A stretch of 22,157 nt of DNA from Pseudomonas sp. (lineage in GTDB: Bacteria; Pseudomonadota; Gammaproteobacteria; Pseudomonadales; Pseudomonadaceae), in the NCBI RefSeq assembly GCF_030147005.1, contig NZ_JASLAW010000209.1:1-22157 (forward strand), in the 5' to 3' direction. Under the pieces are notes generated by a model that was not told the DNA's origin, did not search any database, and worked only from the letters and a program-made list of their open reading frames with translations. Shown in pieces: positions 15,323 to 22,146 of the stretch. Each line of letters starts with the position of its first letter. The stretch's first letter is position 1. The position numbers and the translations under genes are program-made.

Positions 15323-16756
15323 TTAGCCGATCATCCCTTTCACCAGGCGTTCCTGCTCGATCAACTCACGCTGGCGTGCATCGATTCGCGAGGACAGTGG
15401 GAAATTATTGCCGGCGCGACGCTTGGCAAAGTCCAACTGCTGGATGGCTTGCTGGAAGTCGCCCACCAAGGCGAAATATTCGGCGCGAGCCTGATGCAGG
15501 CCAATGATGTTACCCGACAAACCTCGCGTCTCGGCGACCTGATACCACACATCCGGATCATCCGGGCGTGACTTGAGCAAGCCGTCCAGGGCTTTTTCTG
15601 CATCAGCGGTACGGTTCTGTTTGAGTAGCAGATCTACACGTACCTGGTTCAGCGGGTAATTGCTGGGGTACTGGGCAAGCATGCGATCAGTGCGCTGTTG
15701 TGCATCAGGCATGCGATTGCTGGTGATGTCCAGCTCGATCTGCGCCAGGTTGTAGGTGATGTCGTTAGGGGCTTTGGCCAACAGCGGTGCCAGGCTTTCC
15801 CGTGCTTCCTTGAGCTGGATGCCCTTTATCTGGGCGATGGCCAGGCCGTAACGCGCCACATCGTCTTTCGGGTTTTCGTCCAGCTGCGCCTGGAAACGCT
15901 TGGCGGCAAGGCCCGGCGTGTCCTCATATTTCAATTGCACCCGGGCGCGGATTAGCTGATAGCGCAGGCTGTCTTCCTTCCCGCCGGATTTGGCTTGCTC
16001 GGCGCGGTTGCGGGTGTCGGCGATACGCGATTCTGTCACCGGGTGCGTCAACAGGAATTCCGGAGGCTTGGCGTCGAAGCGGTATTGTCGCATCAGGCGT
16101 TCGAACATGGTTGGCATGGAGCGTGGGTCGTAGCCGGCTTTCTCCAGGTTGAGGATGCCGATACGGTCGGCTTCCTGTTCATTCTGCCGAGAAAATCGAC
16201 GTTGCTCCTGGATCGCGGCGGCCTGGGAGCCGGCAATCGCGGCAATGCCCGCATCGCCGGCACCGGCTGCGGCAGCAATGATGCCGCCGAGCAGTGCGGC
16301 CATCATCGGGATCTGCATGCGCGACTGCGCTTCCACGCCTCGGGCAAAGTGGCGCTGGGACAAGTGCGCCAATTCATGGGCAAGCACCGAGGCGTACTCA
16401 CCTTCGGTCTGGGCATTGAGGAACAAGCCGCCATTGACCCCGACGATCCCGCCGGGCGCCGCGAAGGCGTTGAGCTGTGGGCTGTTGATCAGAATGAACT
16501 CCAGGCGCCGGTCATTGACCTGGCTGGTTTCCACCAGCTTGTACACACTGGTTTCGACGTAATCCTTGAGCTGTGGGTCATTGAGCTGCGAAACCTGGCC
16601 TCGCAGATAGGCCAGCCATGCGCGGCCCAGTTGGTATTCCTGTTGAGGCGAGACAATGGCAGAACTGGCGTCGCCAAGTGACGGCAGCTCGTCAGCGAAG
16701 GCCGGGGAGGCCAGCAGGCAGGCCAGCGTCAGCAGGGTAGGGCGCAAAAAAGTCAT
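15323..16756 (-). CDS. bepA: BepA-like periplasmic M48 metalloprotease with TPR repeats
   Basis: The 477-residue protein has a signal peptide (MTFLRPTLLTLACLLASPAFA), an M48 zinc protease domain with HELAH at H127-H131 and the second metal motif EQEADRIG further on, and a C-terminal TPR array from about residue 290. This is the BepA (YfgC) layout: a periplasmic protease and chaperone that helps LptD and other outer-membrane proteins assemble at BAM, or degrades failed ones. The start at 16756 is preferred over 16762 because the latter is TTG. bepA lies near bcp-gcvR-dapA-bamC in E. coli as well. Orthology to BepA rather than another M48/TPR protease is likely but not proven. Confidence 0.88.
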   Translation of the reverse strand: MTFLRPTLLTLACLLASPAFADELPSLGDASSAIVSPQQEYQLGRAWLAYLRGQVSQLNDPQLKDYVETSVYKLVETSQVNDRRLEFILINSPQLNAFAAPGGIVGVNGGLFLNAQTEGEYASVLAHELAHLSQRHFARGVEAQSRMQIPMMAALLGGIIAAAAGAGDAGIAAIAGSQAAAIQEQRRFSRQNEQEADRIGILNLEKAGYDPRSMPTMFERLMRQYRFDAKPPEFLLTHPVTESRIADTRNRAEQAKSGGKEDSLRYQLIRARVQLKYEDTPGLAAKRFQAQLDENPKDDVARYGLAIAQIKGIQLKEARESLAPLLAKAPNDITYNLAQIELDITSNRMPDAQQRTDRMLAQYPSNYPLNQVRVDLLLKQNRTADAEKALDGLLKSRPDDPDVWYQVAETRGLSGNIIGLHQARAEYFALVGDFQQAIQQLDFAKRRAGNNFPLSSRIDARQRELIEQERLVKGMIG

Positions 16757-16851
16757 GCACAAAGCCTTTCGACAAAGAGCTTACTGTAGCCGGACACTGA
16801 GCTTCGGACCAGATATTCTAAGCAGCTCAAATGTTTGCCTGGAGTAACACC

Positions 16852-17091
16852 ATGACCGACGCTGTAGCCTTTGACGCCGAACTCGATGCCAGCGGCCTCA
16901 ACTGTCCATTGCCCTTGCTCAAGGCCAAGCTGGAGCTCAATCGACTGGCCAGCGGTGCCGTGCTCAAGGTGACCGCCACGGACGCAGGCTCCCAGCGCGA
17001 CTTCCGGACCTTTGCCAAGCTGGCGGGCCATACCCTGGTCCAGGAAGAAGAGGCTGCCGGTGTGTACCGTTATTGGTTGCGTAAGGCCTGA
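16852..17091 (+). CDS. TusA/SirA-family sulfur carrier protein
   Basis: The 79-residue protein has the family signature C-P-x-P (GLNCPLPLLKAK) with the active cysteine at residue 18, then the beta-alpha-beta fold of about 75 residues. Such proteins carry persulfide sulfur for tRNA thiolation, molybdenum cofactor or other sulfur transfer. This one may be a TusA paralog rather than TusA itself; the P. aeruginosa gene in the same neighbourhood has been tied to molybdenum-dependent nitrate respiration, as I recall. The ATG at 16852 is used because TGGAG sits seven bases upstream; an in-frame ATG at 16831 would add seven residues. The gene is convergent with bcp and shares a symmetric stop-codon region with it. 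Confidence 0.9.
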   Translation: MTDAVAFDAELDASGLNCPLPLLKAKLELNRLASGAVLKVTATDAGSQRDFRTFAKLAGHTLVQEEEAAGVYRYWLRKA

Positions 17092-17119
17092 TTGCTCACT
17101 GGCTGAAGATCAGGCCTTA
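17082..17119. terminator. Inverted repeat joining the stop codons of tusA-like gene and bcp
   Basis: TAAGGCCTGAT (17082-17092) and ATCAGGCCTTA (17109-17119) form an 11-bp perfect stem with a 16-base loop. Each arm holds the last codons of one convergent gene, both ending AAG GCC TGA. There is no strong T-run, so it may be a modest bidirectional terminator or a stabilising 3' structure. Confidence 0.55.
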
Positions 17120-17583
17120 TTCAGCGCCTGCGCCGCGGCCAAAACCGCGTCCACATGCCCCGGCACTTTCACGCCGCGCCATTCCTGACGCAACACGCCT
17201 TCGCTGTCGATCAGAAAGGTGCTGCGATCCACGCCCAGGTATTCCTTTCCGTACAGTTTCTTGAGCTTGATCACATCAAACAGCTGGCATACCGCTTCGT
17301 CCTTGTCGCTGATCAGCTCGAACGGAAACGCCTGCTTGCCCTTGAAGTTCTCATGGGACTTCACGCTGTCGCGCGATACACCAAACACTTCGGTATTGGC
17401 AGCTTTGAACGCGGCGTATTGGTCGCGAAAACCCTGGCCTTGGGTGGTGCAGCCCGGAGTGCTGTCTTTCGGATAGAAATAGATTACTACCTGCTTGCCC
17501 TTGAGCGCGGCAAGGCTGAAGGTCTGGCCGCTGGTGGCCTGGGCTTCGAAATCGGCTACGGGTGTGTCAATGGCTACCGGCAT
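17110..17583 (-). CDS. bcp: Peroxiredoxin BCP (PrxQ family)
   Basis: The 157-residue thiol peroxidase reduces hydrogen peroxide and organic hydroperoxides in the cytoplasm. The peroxidatic cysteine is C45 in FYPKDSTPGCTTQ, with the partner residues P, T and the later R all present. The usual BCP resolving cysteine five residues on (C50 in E. coli) is Gln here, and the other known position in the HxNF segment is Lys. The only other cysteine is C99 (DEAVCQLF), also present in E. coli BCP. It therefore probably works as a 1-Cys enzyme or uses another thiol. AAGGA precedes the ATG, and gcvR lies ten bases upstream, so the pair is an operon. Confidence 0.94.
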   Translation of the reverse strand: MPVAIDTPVADFEAQATSGQTFSLAALKGKQVVIYFYPKDSTPGCTTQGQGFRDQYAAFKAANTEVFGVSRDSVKSHENFKGKQAFPFELISDKDEAVCQLFDVIKLKKLYGKEYLGVDRSTFLIDSEGVLRQEWRGVKVPGHVDAVLAAAQALNKA

Positions 17584-17593
17584 GGGGTCGTCC

Positions 17594-18154
17594 TTACATG
17601 GGGTTCTGTGGGCGCCAAGGCTCGATCAGGGCGTCAAGGTTCAGCGCGTCGGCGAAGTCCAGGAACTGATCGCGCAACCAACTGATCTGCACGCCGGCCG
17701 GCAACGTCACGGTGAAGGTGGCGTTGAGCATGGTGCCGCCGGTTTGTGGCGCCTGATAGGTGTCGCAGGTCAGGTTTTCCAGCTCAACGTTGTGGTCGAT
17801 AAAGAACTGGCACAGCTCGTTGACGATGTCCGAGCGGTAGGCCGAGCTGACATACGCCACGTAAGGCAGGGCCTGCGGGCGATTTTCCAGGGCTGCGCTG
17901 CGCACCACGTTGACGGTGAAGTCGTGCTTCTTGGCCAGGCCCGGCAAGCCGGTCTCCAGGCGTGCCAGCGCGTCCCAGGTGCCGGAAATCTGCAGCACCA
18001 GGGCACTGCATTCGCCATGACGAGTCAGGCGAGAGGTTACGACGGCGCAGCGGTTCTCATGGCTGGCGCGGCACAGGACGTTGGTCAGCTCCATGGGGTT
18101 GGCGCCGAGGGCACTGATAACAAGGAATTGTTCGCGAACTGTGGGGGTGGACAT
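17594..18154 (-). CDS. gcvR: Glycine cleavage system repressor GcvR (tandem ACT domains)
   Basis: The 186-residue protein is made of two ACT domains (about 5-85 and 92-178), starting REQFLVISALGANPMELTNVLCR and with a second copy around HDFTVNVVRSA...PYVAYVSSAYRSDIVNELCQFF. It lacks a DNA-binding domain. In E. coli GcvR binds GcvA and blocks activation of the glycine cleavage operon unless glycine is present. No gcvA lies nearby, and in pseudomonads the regulated target is less certain. AGGAAGG sits before the ATG. It heads an operon with bcp and is divergent from dapA, the same order as in E. coli. Confidence 0.9.
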   Translation of the reverse strand: MSTPTVREQFLVISALGANPMELTNVLCRASHENRCAVVTSRLTRHGECSALVLQISGTWDALARLETGLPGLAKKHDFTVNVVRSAALENRPQALPYVAYVSSAYRSDIVNELCQFFIDHNVELENLTCDTYQAPQTGGTMLNATFTVTLPAGVQISWLRDQFLDFADALNLDALIEPWRPQNPM

Positions 18155-18179
18155 GCAGCCTTCCTAAAGCGATGAGCGG

Positions 18180-18203
18180 TCGATACCGTCAGAGCTGTAT
18201 CGA
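18180..18203. repeat. Inverted repeat upstream of gcvR
   Basis: TCGATAC and GTATCGA form a perfect 7-bp inverted repeat with a 10-base spacer, about 25 bases before the gcvR start. This is the size and spacing of a dimeric regulator site, but no known consensus fits. It may control gcvR-bcp or be chance. Confidence 0.35.
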
Positions 18204-18353
18204 TCAAAGGATGAAGGGTAGCGAAAACCATCGCCAAGGGCTAGGAGGTGGCGTTTTCATTACGTGAACGGCCTGCTTCAGGCGCTGCTTTGGCTCGATG
18301 ATGGCATTGCCCGCCGTTTAGTTGCGCCTGAACGCATCCTCGCATGGTACTTC

Positions 18354-18365
18354 GCTTGTACAAGC
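18354..18365. promoter_or_regulatory. 12-bp palindrome upstream of dapA
   Basis: GCTTGTACAAGC is a perfect palindrome about 50 bases before the dapA start, inside the 262-base gcvR/dapA gap. It could be an operator; no regulator is proposed. I see no clear -35/-10 pair in the gap. Confidence 0.35.
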
Positions 18366-18416
18366 ATCTTGGCGCCAGTACCATTACGGCTCTCTTTTTC
18401 CGGCAGGAGCGGTTGC

Positions 18417-19295
18417 ATGATTGCGGGCAGTATGGTGGCACTGGTCACACCCATGGATGCACAAGGTCATCTCGACTGGGACAGCCTGGGCAAACTGGTG
18501 GACTTCCACCTGCAAGAAGGCACCAACGCCATCGTGGCAGTCGGCACCACGGGTGAGTCGGCCACCCTCGATGTGGAAGAACACATCCAGGTGATCGAGT
18601 TCGTGGTCAAGCGCGTCGCGGGCCGTATCGCCGTGATCGCCGGTACCGGCGCCAACTCGACGCGTGAAGCGATCGAGCTGACCAAAAACGCCAAGAAGGC
18701 CGGCGCTGATGCTTGCCTGCTGGTGACGCCTTATTACAACAAGCCGACTCAGGAAGGCCTGTACCAGCACTTTCGCGCCATTGCCGAAGCTGTCGACATC
18801 CCGCAGATCCTCTACAACGTACCCGGCCGCACCGCGTGCGACATGAAAGCCGAGACGGTGATCCGCCTGTCCACCGTGCCGAATATCATCGGCATCAAGG
18901 AAGCCACTGGCGACCTGCAGCGCGCCAAGGACATCCTGGCCGGCGTGAGCAGCGATTTCCTGGTGTATTCCGGTGACGACGCCACTGCTGTCGAGCTGAT
19001 CCTGCTGGGTGGCAAGGGCAACATTTCCGTGACCGCCAACGTCGCTCCGCGTGCCATGAGCGATCTGTGCGCCGCCGCCATCGCCGGAGACGCCGTGACC
19101 GCGCGTGCGATCCACGACAAGCTGATGCCGCTCAACAAGACACTGTTTATCGAATCCAACCCTATTCCCGTGAAATGGGCGCTGTTTGAGATGGGCCTGA
19201 TGCCGGACGGTATCCGTCTGCCGCTCACCCCGCTCAGCGAAGCCTGTCACGAACCGCTGCGACAGGCCCTGCGCCAGTCCGGCGTCCTGGTTTAA
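18417..19295 (+). CDS. dapA: 4-hydroxy-tetrahydrodipicolinate synthase DapA
   Basis: The 292-residue enzyme condenses pyruvate with aspartate semialdehyde, the first step committed to lysine and diaminopimelate for peptidoglycan. All catalytic residues fall at the E. coli numbering: T44 and T45 (AVGTTGES), Y107 (TPYYNKPTQ), Y133 and R138 (LYNVPGRTA), and the Schiff-base lysine K161 (IGIKEATGD). The ATG at 18417 (MIAGSMVALVTPM) has GGCAGGAG upstream and gives the standard length; the open frame back to 18264 is not part of the gene. It is followed after 17 bases by bamC, the conserved dapA-bamC pair. Confidence 0.98.
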   Translation: MIAGSMVALVTPMDAQGHLDWDSLGKLVDFHLQEGTNAIVAVGTTGESATLDVEEHIQVIEFVVKRVAGRIAVIAGTGANSTREAIELTKNAKKAGADACLLVTPYYNKPTQEGLYQHFRAIAEAVDIPQILYNVPGRTACDMKAETVIRLSTVPNIIGIKEATGDLQRAKDILAGVSSDFLVYSGDDATAVELILLGGKGNISVTANVAPRAMSDLCAAAIAGDAVTARAIHDKLMPLNKTLFIESNPIPVKWALFEMGLMPDGIRLPLTPLSEACHEPLRQALRQSGVLV

Positions 19296-19312
19296 TTGAG
19301 GAAGCACTACGC

Positions 19313-20428
19313 ATGAAGCGATTGGCCGGACTTTCCGCACTTGCCTTGATTATCTCCAGCACCAGTGGCTGCGGTTGGGTATGGGGCCCGGAAGGCTACT
19401 TCCGTGACCGTGGCAGCGATTACCTGGAAGCGCAAGCAACCAAACCGATGCAACTGCCGCCTGACGTGAGCGTTGCCAAGCGCCTCGATCCGCTGCTGCC
19501 GATTCCGCGTAATGTCGCCGACGACACCGTCAAAGGCGAGTATGTGGTGCCACGCCCTCAGCCGATCGTGGCGGTGGCCGACGCCAGCGATTACAGCCTG
19601 CAAAAAAGCGGCGACAACCGCTGGGTCGTGGCTCAGCGCCCACCCGCCGAAGTCTGGCCGGTGGCGGTGCAGTTCTTCCAGGACAACGGTTTTCGTCTCG
19701 ACCAACAGCGCCCGCAGACCGGTGAATTCACCACGGCTTGGCAACGCGGCAGCGAGCTGTCCGCCAACATGGCTCAGCGTCTGCAGGCCAGCGGCATAGC
19801 CGCCGATAGCGAAGCGCGTGTGCGTGTGCGTATCGAGCCTGGCGTGCAACGTAATACCAGTGAAGTCTATGTGGTCAGCGCCGAGCGTCCTGCCGGCAGC
19901 ACGGCTGACGTCGACTTCACGCCGCGCTCGGTCAATACCGGTGTCGACGCCGCGTTGGTCGACGAGATGCTGGCCAGCATGAGCCGTATCTCCGAGAAGG
20001 GCGGTTCGGTTTCCCTGCTCGCCGCACGTGATTACGACACCCCTAGCCGCGTCAGCCTCACCGAAGACGGCAGCGGCAACGTGGTGCTGAACCTGGGTGA
20101 AGACCTGGACCGTGCCTGGGCCAGCGTAGGCCGTGCGTTGGAGCAGGGCCCTTGGCGCGTTGAAGACATCAACCGCAGCCTGGGCCTGTACTACATCAAC
20201 GTGGCTGAAAAGGCTGAGAAAAAAGACGACGAGCCAGGTTTCTTCGGCAAATTGTTCGGCAGCCAGCCGACTAAGGAAGAAGTCGAGACCCGCGCCGAGC
20301 GGTACCAGGTTCGTTTGAGCAAGGTTGGCGAAAGCGTGCAAGTCACCGTCGAGAAGAACATCAACACCGTCGCGCCGGCTGAAACAGCGCGCAAAGTGTT
20401 GGGCGTGATTCAGGACAACCTGGGCTGA
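19313..20428 (+). CDS. bamC: Outer-membrane assembly lipoprotein BamC
   Basis: The 371-residue lipoprotein has an 19-residue signal peptide and lipidated cysteine C20 (SSTSGC; the residue at -3 is Thr, slightly off the lipobox). An unstructured N-terminal stretch, which in E. coli binds BamD, is followed by two helix-grip domains, the second ending in VEKNINTVAPAETARKVL. BamC is a non-essential part of the BAM complex that inserts beta-barrel proteins in the outer membrane. GAGGAAG precedes the start; dapA is 17 bases upstream and the MBL gene four bases downstream, so one operon is likely. A charged, Lys/Asp/Glu-rich linker (EKAEKKDDEP) lies before the last domain. Confidence 0.93.
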   Translation: MKRLAGLSALALIISSTSGCGWVWGPEGYFRDRGSDYLEAQATKPMQLPPDVSVAKRLDPLLPIPRNVADDTVKGEYVVPRPQPIVAVADASDYSLQKSGDNRWVVAQRPPAEVWPVAVQFFQDNGFRLDQQRPQTGEFTTAWQRGSELSANMAQRLQASGIAADSEARVRVRIEPGVQRNTSEVYVVSAERPAGSTADVDFTPRSVNTGVDAALVDEMLASMSRISEKGGSVSLLAARDYDTPSRVSLTEDGSGNVVLNLGEDLDRAWASVGRALEQGPWRVEDINRSLGLYYINVAEKAEKKDDEPGFFGKLFGSQPTKEEVETRAERYQVRLSKVGESVQVTVEKNINTVAPAETARKVLGVIQDNLG

Positions 20429-20432
20429 TCCG

Positions 20433-21191
20433 ATGCGTTTTGCTGTTCTCGGTAGCGGTAGCCAAGGGAACGGCACGCTGGTCGCCCACGACGACACGTA
20501 TGTACTGGTGGACTGTGGTTTCTCGTTAAGAGAAACCGAGCGGCGCCTGCTGCGCCTGGGGGTTCACCCCGCGCAGCTGAGCGCGATTCTGGTGACCCAC
20601 GAACATGCCGACCACGTGCATGGCGTGGGTTTGCTGTCTCGGCGCTACAATCTTCCGGTGTACTTGAGTCGCGGCACGTTGCGCGGGATGCGCAAACCCA
20701 TTGAACCCGCAGGTTTCCTGGCTGGCGGCGAGCAACTGCAGATCGGTGCCCTGAGCATCAGTGTCGTCGCGGTCGCTCACGATGCCCAGGAACCCACGCA
20801 ATATGTATTCAGTGACGGCGAGCGGCGCTTCGGTGTACTCACCGACCTGGGTTCCTACTGCGCCAAGGTGCTGGACGGTTACCGCGACCTCGATGCCTTG
20901 ATGATCGAGTCCAATCACTGCCGAGACTTGCTGGCTCGCGGCCATTACCCCTACTTTCTCAAGCAGCGGGTGGGCGGCGAACTGGGACATTTGAATAACC
21001 ATCAGGCGGCATACCTGGTGTATGAGTTGGGCTGGCAAGACCTGCAACACTTGGTCCTGGCCCACCTGAGCAGCAAGAACAACCTGCCGACGCTTGCCCG
21101 GCAATGTTTTGTCGACACCCTCGGGTGCGACCCGGACTGGCTGCAACTGGCCGATCAAGATTCAGGGCTCGACTGGCGACACATCGCCTAG
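20433..21191 (+). CDS. MBL-fold metallo-hydrolase (WalJ/YycJ-like)
   Basis: The 252-residue protein has the metallo-beta-lactamase metal motif H56-E-H-A-D-H61 (LVTHEHADHVHG), an N-terminal GSGSQGNGT strand-loop, and a later SNHCRDLL...HLNNHQA segment that supplies more metal ligands. The pattern is that of the YycJ/WalJ group, thought to be exonuclease-like hydrolases with roles in DNA repair or cell-wall signalling in Gram-positives; in Pseudomonas its substrate is unknown. It starts four bases after bamC without its own good Shine-Dalgarno, implying coupled translation, and lies 27 bases before purC. In pseudomonads this gene seems to be a regular member of the dapA-bamC-purC cluster. Confidence 0.88.
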   Translation: MRFAVLGSGSQGNGTLVAHDDTYVLVDCGFSLRETERRLLRLGVHPAQLSAILVTHEHADHVHGVGLLSRRYNLPVYLSRGTLRGMRKPIEPAGFLAGGEQLQIGALSISVVAVAHDAQEPTQYVFSDGERRFGVLTDLGSYCAKVLDGYRDLDALMIESNHCRDLLARGHYPYFLKQRVGGELGHLNNHQAAYLVYELGWQDLQHLVLAHLSSKNNLPTLARQCFVDTLGCDPDWLQLADQDSGLDWRHIA

Positions 21192-21218
21192 CCCACCTCA
21201 CTCAAAGCGGAGCCCATC

Positions 21219-21932
21219 ATGGAAAAACGTGAAGAACTCTACCGCGGCAAAGCCAAGTCGGTATACAAGACCGACGACGCCAACCGCTTGATCCTGCTGT
21301 TTCGCAACGACACCTCGGCGTTCGACGGCAAGCGCATCGAACAGCTTGATCGCAAAGGCATGGTGAACAACAAGTTCAACGCCTTCATCATGCAGAAACT
21401 CGAAGAAGCCGGCGTTCCGACTCAATTCGACAAACTGCTGGGCGACAACGAGTGCCTGGTCAAGAAGCTCGACATGATCCCGGTGGAATGCGTCGTTCGT
21501 AACTACGCCGCCGGCAGCCTGGTCAAGCGCCTGGGCGTGGAAGAGGGGCTCAAGCTCAACCCTTACACCTTCGAACTGTTCCTGAAGGACGACGCCAAGG
21601 GCGATCCGTTCATCAACGAATCCCACGTCGTGGCCTTCGGCTGGGGCACCGCTGAACAGCTGGCGCGCATGAAAGAGTTGTCTCTCAAGGTCAACGACGT
21701 GTTGAGCAAGCTGTTCGACGACGCCGGCCTCCTGCTGGTGGACTTCAAGCTCGAATTCGGCGTATTCCACGACGGCTCCATCGTCCTGGGCGACGAATTC
21801 AGCCCCGACGGCTGCCGCCTGTGGGACAAGGACACCAAAAAGAAGATGGACAAAGACCGCTTCCGCCAGGGCCTCGGTGACGTCATCGAAGCCTACGAAG
21901 AAGTCGCCAAGCGCCTCGGCGTACCGCTGTAA
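21219..21932 (+). CDS. purC: SAICAR synthase PurC
   Basis: The 237-residue enzyme joins aspartate to CAIR, using ATP, to make SAICAR in de novo purine synthesis. Length matches E. coli. Visible landmarks are the N-terminal LYRGKAKSVY ATP-binding strand, FRNDTSAFDGKR, the substrate motif PVECVVRNYAAGSL, and the C-terminal LVDFKLEFG...LGDEFSPDGCRLWD segment with metal-binding acidic residues. The ATG at 21219 has AGCGGAG upstream. It ends the dapA-bamC-MBL-purC gene run, as in E. coli where bamC and purC are also neighbours. Confidence 0.98.
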   Translation: MEKREELYRGKAKSVYKTDDANRLILLFRNDTSAFDGKRIEQLDRKGMVNNKFNAFIMQKLEEAGVPTQFDKLLGDNECLVKKLDMIPVECVVRNYAAGSLVKRLGVEEGLKLNPYTFELFLKDDAKGDPFINESHVVAFGWGTAEQLARMKELSLKVNDVLSKLFDDAGLLLVDFKLEFGVFHDGSIVLGDEFSPDGCRLWDKDTKKKMDKDRFRQGLGDVIEAYEEVAKRLGVPL

Positions 21933-21976
21933 TCGACGCAAGCATCTGATAGCACGGAAAAAATCACCTTTTGGCT

Positions 21977-22004
21977 TTGCTTCCGTGAAACACACTGTTA
22001 TGAT
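21977..22004 (+). promoter_or_regulatory. Promoter of tRNA-Ser(CGA)
   Basis: TTGCTT (21977-21982), a 16-base spacer and TATGAT (21999-22004) fit a sigma-70 promoter. A GC-only stretch GCGCGCC follows the -10 box, the discriminator type linked to stringent control of stable RNA genes. The tRNA begins eleven bases after the -10 box, so the 5' leader is very short. Confidence 0.7.
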
Positions 22005-22014
22005 GCGCGCCGTT

Positions 22015-22104
22015 GGAGAGATGCCAGAGTGGCCGAATGGGACGGATTCGAAATCCGTTGTACCTTCACCGGTACCTAGGGTTCGAATCCCTATCTCTCC
22101 GCCA
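22015..22104 (+). tRNA. tRNA-Ser (anticodon CGA)
   Basis: The 90-base class II tRNA has a 7-bp acceptor stem (GGAGAGA 22015-22021 with TCTCTCC 22094-22100), discriminator G and an encoded CCA (22102-22104). The anticodon stem ACGGA/TCCGT encloses the loop TTCGAAA, with anticodon CGA at 22049-22051, reading UCG. A long variable arm (TACCTTCACCGGTA region) and the T arm with GGTTCGAATCC are as expected for serine tRNA. Confidence 0.97.
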
Positions 22105-22113
22105 TATTTAAAG

Positions 22114-22146
22114 GCCCCGAGCGCGTAACTGCCTCGGGGCTTTTTT
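22114..22146 (+). terminator. Terminator after tRNA-Ser
   Basis: GCCCCGAG (22114-22121) pairs with CTCGGGGC (22133-22140), followed by six T. It lies ten bases after the tRNA CCA end. Confidence 0.93.

Noticed and set aside
18264..18416. N-terminal extension of dapA by 51 codons
   Set aside because: The start at 18417 has a good Shine-Dalgarno and puts all catalytic residues at their normal numbers. The extension contains palindromic regulatory-looking DNA.
19307..20497. 396-codon open frame antisense to bamC and the MBL gene start
   Set aside because: It covers the clearly coding bamC on the opposite strand and has no family features or ribosome binding site.
21953..21987. CACGGAA...TTCCGTG inverted repeat after purC as a terminator
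   Set aside because: The arms are only seven bases with a 21-base loop and no T-run follows. It also overlaps the tRNA promoter, so it cannot be called a terminator.
21877..22128. 83-codon ORF across the purC end and the tRNA gene
   Set aside because: It lies over the tRNA-Ser gene and the purC 3' end, so it is a shadow frame.
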